DNA from: Aphanomyces cochlioides
Taxonomy: Eukaryota > Oomycota > Saprolegniomycetes > Saprolegniales > Verrucalvaceae
Assembly: GCA_019828595.1 (NCBI GenBank)
Contig: JAHQRK010000004.1
Location: 3,224,001-3,288,000, forward strand
Length of the DNA: 64,000 nt
Direction of reading: 5' to 3'
In this document: piece after piece, positions 43,467-53,344 of the stretch
How the letters are laid out: each line of letters opens with the position of its first letter
Numbering within the stretch: position 1 is the first letter of the stretch
The notes under the pieces: generated by a model
The model's database searches: none
The model's input: the letters and a program-made list of their open reading frames with translations, nothing else
What the model was told of the DNA's origin: nothing
Translations under genes and position numbers: made by a program

Positions 43467-43856
43467 TCATGAGCTCCATGACTTAGCTAGCAGTGTCTCG
43501 AGATGTTTTCCAAGGCGCAGGGGCGGCACGACCTCCTTGACGCTCGTTTGGTCGGCGATCTTCCGCTGCAATTGGTTCACTTGGCGGGATAAGGAGTCAA
43601 TCGTCGCTTCCTGCTCCTTAATGAGACGCACGACTTGATCCAACCGAGCTGTGTCGCAAGCGAGAAGATGCGTCTGGAGATACGTCTTGGCTTGGACGGC
43701 CTCAATGCGATTCTGGTGCACGCGCGCAGTTTCTTGATACGACTCGAGTTGCTGACGAAGACGTGCGTTCTCACTACGACAATCCCAAGCCACAGATCAG
43801 ACCTCCCAGACAGAGAAGACCATCAACCTTTCAACGAGCGCGAGCTTTTGTGCCAT
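43467..43856 (-). CDS. small coiled-coil protein
   Basis: Exon 1 from ATG 43856 (MAQKLALVE) joins across a 54-base intron to SENARLRQQLESYQETARV, followed by heptads (NRIEAVQAKTYLQTHLL, QVVRLIKEQEATIDSLSRQV). The product of about 110 residues is almost entirely coiled coil and ends LAKSWSS. It is wedged between the TRP channel (21 bases away, convergent) and BBS5 (divergent, 107 bases). The family is not recognised; a centriolar or ciliary role would suit the neighbour but is only a guess. Confidence 0.55.
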
Positions 43857-43963
43857 GGAATCCACTTGCTGGCGACTCCTACAGCATGGCGGCGGCGATT
43901 CCATTGAAGTGTTGACAGTTACGCCAGCAGTTTTCAAGTGGAGGAGAGCCGCACGACGACGGG

Positions 43964-45111
43964 ATGGAGAAGTTGGAGCTCGTGACGACGCCTGAAGGGA
44001 TTACATGGCAGGACCGTGAGATCCGCTTTGACATTGGAGCGTCGGCAATGGAATTGCGCAAGGGAGAGATCGCAATCGACTCTATCAACTCGGTCGAAGA
44101 CACCAAAGGCAACAACGGAGAGCGTGGATCGCTCGAGATCACCAACTTGCGACTTCTCTGGGCCTCCCATCGCTCTGCGCGGACCAACTTGAGCATTGGA
44201 TACAACTGCGTGCAGTCGATCAAGATCCGCACCGCGACGTCCAAACTGCGCGGATCGACGCAAGCGCTGTACATCATGACCAAGTATTCCAACTCGCGCT
44301 TCGAGTTCATCTTCACGTCGCTCGTGAAAGCAAGTCCTCGACTCTTCACGACTGTCCAAGCAGTCTTCCGCTCGTATGAGACGACAAAACTCTACCGCGA
44401 CTTGAAACTCCGCGGCGCGATCATCCAAGTACGTTCCCTTTCTACTTCTCTCGTCGTTCTCACAGCGGCGGCGATGTGTAGGACAAGGAATTGCGTCTTC
44501 TTCCCCATGAACAAGTCTACACCAAAGTCATCGGCGTGTGGAATCTCAGCTCCGATCAAGGGAACCTCGGCACGTTCTTCGTCACGAACGTCCGCGTCGT
44601 GTGGCATGCCAATCTCGCGGAGAATTTCAATGTGAGCATGCCGTACATGCAGATCAAGTCCGCGCGAGTACGCAACTCCAAGTTTGGTCCCGCGCTCGTC
44701 ATCGAGACGTCAGCTTCGAGCGGCGGCTACGTTCTTGGGTTCCGCATCGACCCAGAGGAGAAACTCAAGGAGCTCTTCAAGGAGATCAAGAGTCTCCATG
44801 CGGTTTTCTCGGTGAATCCTATCTACGGCGTCGACTACACGATCGAAGAGAAGCCGGCATCGCTTGACTTTCTCAAGCAGCCCCGCAAAGTCGACGATGT
44901 TGAGATCGTAGAAGATCAATCGAGCTCCATCGACGCGTTTGCCGCCTACTACGCCGTCGCCAACAAGAACCAGGTAGATGGAGTCGTCGTGCGATCCCTC
45001 GACTGACGTGGCGTGTAGGACCGTGTGCCCGTCTACTGCAAAGACATTGGACTCGCGATTGAGAGCCTCCCCGATGGCATTTCCCTCGGCGATCTCTGGT
45101 ACGTCACATAA
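43964..45111 (+). CDS. BBS5: Bardet-Biedl syndrome 5 protein (BBSome subunit)
   Basis: BBS5 is the phosphoinositide-binding subunit of the BBSome, which carries membrane proteins in and out of cilia. The N-terminus reads [13 protein letters not shown], followed by two PH-like domains: [21 protein letters not shown] and [12 protein letters not shown] in the first, [21 protein letters not shown] and [12 protein letters not shown] in the second. The C-terminus [20 protein letters not shown] is diagnostic. Three exons with introns at about 44430-44482 and 44974-45018; the product of about 350 residues matches the family length. Confidence 0.95.
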
Positions 45112-45140
45112 GTCTCAATCAAGAAGGATGCATGCATGCA

Positions 45141-46013
45141 TTATGGACTGTTGGGATTGCGCAGCTCGAGGTAGTTGTTTCGACGGCGGAGCTTGCGGTA
45201 GACCACAGCGAGGACGCCGATAATGACACAGCCGACGACGAACGAGCCAAAGACAGTGCCAGATGAAATACCATTGCCAGATGACGATGGCTGCCGCTGG
45301 ATCGCCGCGACTGGTGATGCAGTTGGCGATGCCGGCGATGAAGTCGGCGCGGACGTTGATGAGATCTTTGAAGGAATGACAGCGGTTGTTAGTGGCGCAG
45401 TGGATGGAATTGCCGACGACGGCGCCGGTGACGAAGAAGCTGGCACCACTGACGTTATAGCAGCGCTTGTTGAAGGAGATGACGTAGACGTCGTGGCGTT
45501 GCGGAGGACCAAGCATTGAATGTCCACTGGGAATTGAATCGTGTCGATCGATATCGTCCGCGGCGTCGAGCTCACGTCAGATCCCCACGAGGCCGCCGAT
45601 GAATTTGTTGCATTGGATGCATTCTTGGCGATGCTGCTGGAAGCAGTCGATGCGATTGTACAGCTTGGATCGACGTAATGACCAAACGAGTGGTTGGAAC
45701 AATTGGCTTTGGCGAATGTGTCGCTCTCGACTGAGATGCAAGTGGCGTCGATGATCGATTCGACAGTGGAGCCTTGTCGGATTTGCATGTACGTGGCATT
45801 GGGCTGCCAGTCATGGAGCGACCAATTCCCCGACGATGCTCTGGACGAGCACGTCGCCGCGACAAAGGATTCATTCGTGCCATTGGATTGCTTGAGGTAG
45901 AGCAGAGGTCCCGCGCACGTCGCTGTCATGCTAGCGGAGAAATGCCAAGCGAATGATGCTACGAACGCCAAGCCGTTGTAACTGTCGAGCGTTGGGAAAA
46001 GGAATACCGCCAT
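45141..46013 (-). CDS. secreted-type mucin-like membrane protein
   Basis: The 290-residue single-exon product starts with a hydrophobic segment that may be a signal (FLFPTLDSYNGLAFVASFAW). A cysteine-containing ectodomain follows (CAGPLLYLKQSNGT, AATCSSRASSG, DATCISVES, KANCSNHSF, DPSCT), rich in N-glycosylation sites (NGT, NES, NWS, NAT, NCS, NHS, NAS). A Ser/Thr/Pro-rich stalk of about 100 residues precedes one membrane helix (TVFGSFVVGCVIIGVLAVVY), a stop-transfer KLRRRN and a short tail. This is the layout of an O-glycosylated cell-surface protein. No family is recognised. Confidence 0.7.
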   Translation of the reverse strand: MAVFLFPTLDSYNGLAFVASFAWHFSASMTATCAGPLLYLKQSNGTNESFVAATCSSRASSGNWSLHDWQPNATYMQIRQGSTVESIIDATCISVESDTFAKANCSNHSFGHYVDPSCTIASTASSSIAKNASNATNSSAASWGSDVSSTPRTISIDTIQFPVDIQCLVLRNATTSTSSPSTSAAITSVVPASSSPAPSSAIPSTAPLTTAVIPSKISSTSAPTSSPASPTASPVAAIQRQPSSSGNGISSGTVFGSFVVGCVIIGVLAVVYRKLRRRNNYLELRNPNSP

Positions 46014-46048
46014 GGGATATCCAACATGGCGGTCATGTTACATGCTTA

Positions 46049-46761
46049 TTATCTCGGAGATGCACGAAGAATGCGAATGTCGTCCTGGGGCCTACGAAGA
46101 CACGGGAGCGTAAGGTAGAGTCTAGGGGACTCAACGTACTTGTCGTTGGCACCGGTTTGAACAAGTCCAATGCGCTTGACGACGCCCATTCCTTCGGAAA
46201 TGCGCCCGAAGACAGTATGTTTGCCATCCAACCATGGAGTTGGAGCCAACGTGATGAAGAATTGACTGCCATTGGTATTGGGGCCAGCATTAGCCTACAT
46301 ACAAGTTACCATCGCGTCCAACTTAAGAATTTCGGATCGTACCATGGACAAGACACCAGCACCAGTGTGTTTCAGCTCGGCGGTGATCTCGTCTTCAAAT
46401 TTGCCACTGCAGGATTCAACTCCGTCAGCCTGACGAGGCTTTATGACCTTACCCATAGATCGATTCTCCTCCGCGTCCAGTACCTGTTGGATCACCGCCT
46501 TGGATCATAAAGTCCTACACAAGAGTGAGATTTCTTTCGACCCCAGCGACGTAGATGGACGTACTTTGATCACGCGGTGGAAAATCGTGTTGTCGTAATA
46601 TCCACGGCGGGCAAGCTCAATGATGTTCTTGCAAGTGCGAGGAGTATGCTGAGTATACAATTCCATAGTAAACGTCCCCTAGAACAGTAAGAGGATCATC
46701 CATTCCGTTGGTCTTCCTGCCTTCGTACCATGGACGTCTCAAAGTCGACGTACGCCGCCAT
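46049..46761 (-). CDS. PPIL1: cyclophilin PPIL1-like peptidyl-prolyl isomerase
   Basis: PPIL1 is a small spliceosomal cyclophilin. Exons read [11 protein letters not shown], then FTMELYTQH with [24 protein letters not shown], an exon with [25 protein letters not shown] with [21 protein letters not shown], then [20 protein letters not shown] and [14 protein letters not shown]. The [17 protein letters not shown] and [10 protein letters not shown] motifs are all intact. Five introns of roughly 45-55 bases. Two CCAATCA boxes lie upstream. Confidence 0.93.
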
Positions 46762-46805
46762 CTTGCACGGATTTCTTGATGGTCAACCTGGCGTCTCATG
46801 GTCAT

Positions 46806-46850
46806 GAGCCAATCAAAAAATTAACTGTCAAATTCGGACCAATCAAATAA
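46806..46850. promoter_or_regulatory. paired CCAATCA boxes in a divergent promoter
   Basis: GAGCCAATCAAAAA and GGACCAATCAAATA lie in the 166-base AT-rich gap between PPIL1 (start 46761, minus) and the RS/zinc-finger gene (start 46928, plus). Confidence 0.45.
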
Positions 46851-46927
46851 TTACAAGATTTTAATGAATTATTTTGGAACTCATTTGTATTATTAAATAT
46901 TTTTATTTTTATGAACATAATCAATTC

Positions 46928-47422
46928 ATGCGAGCCAGCAGTACATCGCCACCCAGACATCGCCAAGAACGGTCAAGATCGCGCTCAAGAAGTCCAGAGG
47001 GCCGACGAGATCAAAATAGGCGTAATAGTCGAAACGCAAGTCGAAGTCGCAGCCGCGAAAGTTCTCGACGATCATCATCTGTAGAGCGAAAGAAGAAGAA
47101 AAAGAAGTCAAAAGACAAAAAGCACAAAAAATCCAAACGGAAAGAGGATGAGCGTGAGAAAGAGGCAACGCCCCCGACAGAGCAACCTCCCGTCGCTGCT
47201 AAATCAGACTCGAGGAGAAACTTCTTTGAGCAGCTCAAGCAACAAGAAGCACAGAAAGAACGAATTGGCACTGTGCATACGTCGGGACGCAAACCTGAAA
47301 ATCCGACAGCCAATTCTGGCGATTGGGAATGCGTCAAGGAAGGATGTGGACACAGCAATATGAAGCGAGCAACTTCGTGCACGAAATGCGGGGCCATGCG
47401 CCGAATCACTCAGTGGCGCTAG
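46928..47422 (+). CDS. RS-rich protein with C-terminal RanBP2-type zinc finger
   Basis: From ATG 46928 an arginine-serine region (QERSRSRSRSPEG, SRSRSRESSRRSSS) and a lysine block (KKKKKKSKDKKHKKSKRK) lead to a helical spacer (RRNFFEQLKQQEAQKE) and a C-terminal zinc finger (WECVKEGCGHSNMKRATSCTKCG, cysteines spaced 4-10-2). RS domains plus RanBP2 fingers, as in ZRANB2, bind single-stranded RNA and act in splicing. The divergent partner is the spliceosomal cyclophilin PPIL1, suggesting co-regulation. The 164-residue length is shorter than ZRANB2, so exact orthology is not claimed. Confidence 0.75.
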   Translation: MRASSTSPPRHRQERSRSRSRSPEGRRDQNRRNSRNASRSRSRESSRRSSSVERKKKKKKSKDKKHKKSKRKEDEREKEATPPTEQPPVAAKSDSRRNFFEQLKQQEAQKERIGTVHTSGRKPENPTANSGDWECVKEGCGHSNMKRATSCTKCGAMRRITQWR

Positions 47423-47475
47423 GCATCTGCAATCTAGGGTGATATCATCAACAATTGGTCTCTAAGGTACAATTC

Positions 47476-47634
47476 ATGCAACTGGCTGAACGAGTTCTCA
47501 TCTACCTTGAAAGGCTTTGGCAATACGAACGCCGGCTGCAGCTGTACCAGGAAGTGCTTGGACTTGGCGAGCTTCATCGAGAGCATTTGGGGTTGATTGC
47601 CAGCTTGAAGAAGGTTGATGTGATTTTTTGGTAA
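47476..47634 (+). CDS. possible small ORF, 52 codons
   Basis: ATG 47476 opens MQLAERVLIYLERLWQYE and ends SLKKVDVIFW. The amphipathic helical look (LQLYQEVLGLGELHRE) is protein-like, but no homology is recognised and it may be chance or the last exon of an unseen gene. Confidence 0.25.
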   Translation: MQLAERVLIYLERLWQYERRLQLYQEVLGLGELHREHLGLIASLKKVDVIFW

Positions 47635-47692
47635 ATTTTGAATTTTTATGTATGTTTGTGTATTTTTCGCTTTTTAAACATTTTTAAAAAGA

Positions 47693-48024
47693 ATGGCATC
47701 GGCAGATCACATGGACGAGAGCATGGCGTCGCTCAAGGGAGATGCGGTCGTTCTTGCGGCGCACGCACCGATTCGCAAAGTCGGGCGTCCAAAATCGCTC
47801 ATCCACGCTGAGTTTGAGTGGTCCCCGAAGTTTGGTGAACTGAAATGCGATCAAGCCAAATGCAAGCACTGTGGATGGAAGGGAGCGTACTCGAAGCAAA
47901 ACATGGATCGTCACTGGAAAAACTGCTTGCAGGTATGTCGAGACTTAATAGACATCGAGGGCCTCATCTTGTGCCGCAGAGACCACGCGACGATAGTCCG
48001 ATTGACACGAGGTACGGTTTTTGA
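47693..48024 (+). CDS. BED-type zinc finger protein
   Basis: Exon 1 (ATG 47693) encodes an acidic start, GRPKSLIHAEFEWSPKFGEL, then a C2HC-like finger (CDQAKCKHCGWKGAYSKQNMDRH ending in WKNC). A 46-base intron (about 47934-47979) joins to RPRDDSPIDTRYGF and TGA at 48022-48024. BED fingers occur in transposases and chromatin factors. With no catalytic domain attached this could be a domesticated remnant or a small DNA-binding protein. Confidence 0.5.
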
Positions 48025-48084
48025 AATGCATTTGAAATACGCTGGGATTTTAAACCCACCTTGAGCTTATTGTTGTTGGAGCAA

Positions 48085-48447
48085 ATGCGATTCACGTGTG
48101 GAATGCTTAGACGCCGGTTCATCAGCACCGTACCCAAGCGATTGACGCCTGCCGAACGCTCTGTGGCTCTTGCCAAAGTTCCTGAATGGAAGGCTGTCGA
48201 AGGCCGTGATGCGATCCAACGTCGTTTCGAATTCAAGGACTTCAGCGAAGCCTGGAGTTTCATGTCCCGTACGGCCCTCTTCGCCGAGCAAAACAACCAT
48301 CACCCCGAGTGGTTCAATGTGTACAACCGCGTCGATGTCACCTTGAGTACGCACGATTGCAGCGGTTTGTCCCAAAACGACATCAACATGGCTGCCAAGA
48401 TGGACGAATTCGCTTCGGGAATCATCTCTCATCACGATGTCATCTAA
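48085..48447 (+). CDS. pterin-4a-carbinolamine dehydratase (PCBD/DCoH), possibly mitochondrial
   Basis: The enzyme dehydrates 4a-hydroxytetrahydrobiopterin, recycling the cofactor of aromatic amino acid hydroxylases. The single exon of 120 codons has a basic N-terminal extension (MRFTCGMLRRRFISTV) that looks like a mitochondrial targeting peptide, then LTPAERSVALAKVPEW, FEFKDFSEAWSFM, and the catalytic NNHHPEWFNVYNRV with LSTHDCSGLSQNDI. The histidine pair and the STHD motif are intact. Confidence 0.93.
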   Translation: MRFTCGMLRRRFISTVPKRLTPAERSVALAKVPEWKAVEGRDAIQRRFEFKDFSEAWSFMSRTALFAEQNNHHPEWFNVYNRVDVTLSTHDCSGLSQNDINMAAKMDEFASGIISHHDVI

Positions 48448-48589
48448 GATGACACCTCTTGCCCTAAATGCAATGAAATGTTTCTTGTTCATTGACTTGA
48501 GCACTCTTACATTCTCTAGTATTGCCATGATCGGCTCCATGGGATTAGCCCAGGAGGTTTAGTCGTATTCATTAGATACATAGCTATCT

Positions 48590-49648
48590 CTATCGAAAGT
48601 TGGCATTGCCGGCACCGCGACTGCCGCCATGTCTGATGCTTGCTTTCCGCTCCGTCGCTTTCGAAATGACCGATTCAGCCACGCTTTGGTGTGATGCAAC
48701 AGAGGAAATGTCCGACTCAGAGTCCTTCTTACGAGTCGCAACGCTCTTGACACTCTTGGCTGTGCTTGTGAGAGCCGTGCCTGACTTATACAAGTCTCTT
48801 GCTGGCTTCTTGTTGTCATGCGATGATGGTTTTGGTGGCGGTGTGCCTTCGACATGGTCGGGATACAGCGCGGCGTATTCCATCAGGCCTAGTTGCTGAA
48901 TCAGCATCGAAACTGGGCGAGGGAAAGCACCTCCAGAGAGTACATATATGTTGTCAAATCCTTTCTGGCCAAGAAGGGTAGCCGACTGACTGGATAGCTT
49001 TTCGTCCATGCAGTAGAGAATGATTAGCTTGCTCTCTTGATTCTTCTACAATGAAGTTGTCATGTTGCCGTTAAAGGTTGCCGCAAATTACAAATTGAAG
49101 CATTTCGGGTAAAAATTGGTCGCGGCACAGATACGCCGTGGGAAACGACTTGGCTGATCGAGGAATTAAACCAACTCATCGCAGAAATCTTTGCGTACCT
49201 CGATGAATGCGGTTCTCTACAAAGTCTTCACGAGGACGAGTGTCCAAAATCAAATATGGAACGTCATAGTTCTCCCCTTCTTCCGCATCGTAGCTCACAA
49301 TCCGTGGACCAGTATGATCTTGATTATTCTCAGACGCCTCGCGTTGCATGACATAATTTCCATCTCCATCCTTGACCATGCGCGCCACCATTTCAGGTGC
49401 ATTTGCATCACCTTTGCCTGTATCTTCATATTCTCGGAACAAATCCGCTACACATCGTGGAGTGACACGTCGAAATGTTTCATCACGTCGCTTGAGGAAT
49501 TCTTTACTTGCTATGGAAAGTACCGATGAGAATGCGACGACAGGAAAATCGACGTACAGATCAAGCGGACATTGTTGACAGTATTGCCTGTGTTCAATTT
49601 GCTCTGTGTGTCCTTGTACTTTGGATTCTGGGGCAACCGTTTCTCCAT
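48590..49648 (-). CDS. CEP41: CEP41-like centrosomal/ciliary rhodanese-domain protein
   Basis: CEP41 is a basal-body protein required for tubulin glutamylation of the axoneme. The first exon reads MEKRLPQNPKYKDTQSKL, NTGNTVNNVRLI, matching the conserved CEP41 start; further exons give FLKRRDETFRRVTPRCVADL, VPYLILDTRPREDFVENRI (rhodanese start), AKSFPTAYLCRDQFLPEML, LIILYCMDEKLSSQSATLL and FDNIYVLSGG. The C-terminal 90 residues are disordered and basic. The catalytic-cysteine position reads as YCMDEK here, whereas animal CEP41 has YDDDER and is inactive. Introns are 46-60 bases. Divergent from PMS2 across about 300 bases. Confidence 0.88.
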
Positions 49649-49855
49649 GATCTATCCAATGCAAAATGTCAAACAGTACCTATATCGCGCAGGGCTTACA
49701 GTCATGGCGGCCTTGGGCTTGTTAAACGTTCCGGTCTTGAGGCTCATGGGGAAGAAGATCCAATTATGGCATCCAGGTGTGGATTCTGGCATTGGCCAAT
49801 CGAATTGCGAGATACCGAAATAGAATGCCTGATTGGCTCATATTTTAAGAAAGAA

Positions 49856-49880
49856 TTATCCGGATGACTTATCCGGAAAA
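49856..49880. promoter_or_regulatory. ATCCGGAT boxes between CEP41 and PMS2
   Basis: ATCCGGAT (49858-49865) and ATCCGGAA (49871-49878) lie 68 to 88 bases before the PMS2 ATG at 49946. CCAATCG and GATTGGCT boxes are at 49797-49840. Confidence 0.5.
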
Positions 49881-49945
49881 AATGGCGCGAAAGACTCCAT
49901 ATTCGAATTTGCGCGATCGATTGCATTTGAGATCGTCGACCGAAC

Positions 49946-52619
49946 GATGCTACGAAGTATCCCTAAAAGCGATGTGCAAAAGATTTGCAGTGGCCAGTCG
50001 GTCGTGGATTTGGCAACTGCAGTTAAGGAATTGGTGGAGAATGCACTGGACGCTGGCGCAACAACGATCGAGATCAAGTTGAAAGAGTTTGGACAACTTG
50101 GATTTGAAGTAAGCGACAACGGAAAGGGCATCTCGAGTGAAGACCATGCTGCAATCGCACTCAAGCATTACACATCCAAGATCCAAGCATTCGAAGATTT
50201 GGAGAACGTCTCGTCGTTTGGGTTTCGAGGAGAAGCGCTGAGTTCGATCTGTCAGTTAGCGCGAAGTTTTACCGTTCTCACACGCACCAAAGATGACAGT
50301 ATTGGTACTTTGCTACAATACGACCATGGTGGAGCATTAGTGTCATCGGTATTGTCAGTTCTTGAAATAACATCCATCACACGAAATTCTAGACGAAAAA
50401 GGCGCGTGGGGTAGGAACAACTGTCATCGTCGAAGATTTATTTCATCCCTTGCCTGTCCGCTACAAAGACTTTGTCAAAAACATTAAGAAACATTACGGC
50501 AAGACGTTGCGTGTACTTCAGGTTTCCTCTCGTGCTCTGTGCTGTCTGATAATGCTGTACAGGGCTACGCATTGATCAGTTCAAAAGTAAAAATTTCATG
50601 TATCAATGTGACGGGAAAAAACAACCAGCGACAAGAAGTCCTTTCTACGCAAGCTAACCAAACAGTTGCAGACAACATTGCCAACGTGTTTGGAAGCAAA
50701 TTTCTCAAAACTCTACTTGTAGTCGATATCCCTGTACCTTTGGGCGACGATAAAATTGGACAAATTGCAGGCTTCGTCTCCAAAGTAGGCGTTGGCGTAG
50801 GTCGCAGTGACAATGACCGCCAGTTTTTCTTTGTAAATGGCCGTCCTGTTGATCTCTTACAAGTCTATGTTCCTTTCAATGCGATAACTAAACCATCTAC
50901 AGGCTACAAAGGCAGTGAATGAAGTTTGGCGACAGTATGAAATGAAACAGAAACCAGCGTGTGTCCTTAATTTTGTCTTACCTGCTGGCACTATCGACGT
51001 CAATGTCACCCCTGACAAACGCGAAACCTTCATTAAAGACGTTTGTGATCTTGCAATGCTGGTTTCCCACTTTATTCTGCCTAGGAAGTATTTGTTGTCG
51101 AATGCCTCAAAGAAGGTCTCAACAGTATGTATGAACCCTCGCGAGGCACATTTCAAGTACAATCCCTTTTGCCTGTGAGCAATGTAAACCCCAAAACACT
51201 CACAATCCCATCGTCTACAAAAGTTAAGCGACGAAGAGATACCCATGAAAGCGAGGTTCCAGCTACGGCTGTACAATTGGACGAAGATAATTTGCTCACC
51301 CCAACTCCTGCAAAGCGAACCAAGCAAGATGCATCCAACATATCTGAGACAATAGGACATGAAACACAGATCGAGAACAATGTACAGGAAGAGCCAAATC
51401 ATGACAAAAACAACGTAATATCCGAGAAAGCCACAGAATCTCTGACCACTGGAGTGGTGTCGCGTGAAAAAGTCGTCGGAACAAATGAATTGCTGACAAT
51501 TTCACAGTATTCCCAACCCCACACACCAGCTAAAATTTCGACCGTGGAACTGCCTAAGTCACCGTCTACTGGCTGGCCTCCATCCGAAAATGGTATCGAA
51601 AATTCTCATGATGAAGTAGTTATACAAACACCGGCTACCGCAGTTCCAGCTGCAAAGACAATGTCTGCAAAACAAGAGCCAAACAAGCGACAGGGGTTCA
51701 TGATCTCGAAGTTCTCCATGCGCGATGTGGTCAAGCAAAGAAAGATCTTCTTTAGTCAACAGAAAAAAAGATCTCAACTACCACAACGGAAACGATCAAT
51801 TCCTACTGAATGTGGTGCTGAAGGGAGTGAAAATGGAGAAGAAGCGATTTCATCGCTTCAGCGTGTGTTATCCAAGGTAGGAGTCGACAAGTATGTTCTG
51901 CTCACTTGTAAAGGACGACTTTCGTCGAATGGAAGTTGTTGGTCAGTTCAACATGGGGTTCATTATCGCTCGACTGGACTCCGACTTGTTTATCATTGAT
52001 CAACATGCAAGTGACGAAAAGTTTCGTTACGAAACGTTGCAAAAGACAACCATAATCCATCAACAGCCTCTTGTGCGACCTATGTCCCTGCAACTTACAG
52101 CAATAGAAGAAATGACAATTCTAGATCACCTTGATGTATTCAAGAAACAAGGATTTCATTTCCAAGTGGATGAGTCGGCAAATGTGACCGAGAAGTTGAA
52201 GCTCGTTTCAGTGCCATTTAGTAAACAGACGCAATGGGGCGTGGATGGTAAGATTTTTCGCGTTTTGGATGTATCAAATCTTGTTAGACGTACGAGAACT
52301 TGTTTCACTTCTCCTCGAGTCACCCAATACGCCTGCTACAATTCGTCTACCCAAAACATTGGCAATGTTTGCATCGCGAGCATGCCGAAGCGCTGTTATG
52401 ATCGGAACAGCGTTGAAACGGGATGAAATGCAAAAGGTATCGAGAAAGTCTACGGAAGAACATGACATGATTAGATTGTGTTACAGCTGGCTGAATTGGA
52501 GCAACCATGGAACTGTCCACACGGGTATGTTGTTATGATATGTCATCAGCCTCATCGATATGCGAAGGCGACCAACAATGCGGCATTTAGTTGACCTGTC
52601 AGAGATTGGGCAAGTGTAG
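49946..52619 (+). CDS. PMS2: DNA mismatch repair endonuclease PMS2 (MutL-alpha subunit)
   Basis: PMS2 pairs with MLH1 and nicks DNA during mismatch repair. From ATG 49946 the GHKL ATPase motifs are intact: [31 protein letters not shown] and [13 protein letters not shown]. The N-terminal half ends with [10 protein letters not shown] disordered linker of about 250 residues with basic patches follows. The C-terminal half has [11 protein letters not shown], the endonuclease motif [26 protein letters not shown] and [14 protein letters not shown], so both metal-site segments are present. About eight introns of 42-60 bases restore frame. It ends at TAG 52617-52619. Confidence 0.95.
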
Positions 52620-53344
52620 TAGACACTGACTTGTAAATATGGATGTAACACAACAAATAGATCGTTCGTGTTTGAAAGATTATGACGCTCATTGGTATCG
52701 TCGCTTTGTCTTCTTGCCCAGATACGTAGATGGTCATAATCATTACCATCGCAACGAAAGCTTCAAGAATTTGTTGAGTGACAACGCACGGGGAAACAGC
52801 ATAAAACTGAGATTGGCCCCGCAACACCGAGCGCAGTCAACGCCCTTTTTCTGCACCGGTTACAGAAGGTGAGGTCTGTTGGAGAGATTAACACAGCCCA
52901 ACACCTCCCTTCATTCCACTGCTTCTTCATTGCGAAGAGAAACTCCTTCCAGTGTGACTTCTTCGAGGGCTATGGGCCCAGGTTTTGCTAGAAATCCTTG
53001 GTTTGAACTGCTTGGTAGTGTTTGCTCGGCAGTGTTAGTCTTCCAGTTTGACTCGGATATTACTGTATCAGTAAGCGTCGCCAAATCTTCAGACTCTCTT
53101 TGCTGATCCTAGACTTTATTGCTGATAAACCCGAGGTAATCATAATTCAATTAGTGATTCTGGCAACCACCGCCACCCCAAATCGCCTTTAGAGCTGCCT
53201 TGATTCGCGTCCATTGCTTGTGCAGTGACAATAGTTGAGCACGCCGTCGTTGGAGCTGAATTGGGACGAGGAGTATCAACGGCAGTTGGGGCGTCCTCTA
53301 GGCAGTTGAAGATACAACAATATATCAAATTCCAAGTCTCAACC
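52620..53344. other. intergenic region without a confident gene
   Basis: A 77-codon ATG frame at 52639-52872 (MDVTQQIDRSCLKDYD) has no recognisable content. Nothing else is supported. The stretch separates PMS2 from the five-copy family. Confidence 0.4.

Noticed and set aside
47684..47914. Minus-strand frame opposite the BED-finger gene
   Set aside because: No recognisable protein; the plus strand shows the zinc-binding pattern.
49572..49823. Open frame with hydrophobic stretches between CEP41 and PMS2 on the plus strand
   Set aside because: It overlaps the CEP41 first exon on the opposite strand and has no recognisable content; the CEP41 match is much stronger.
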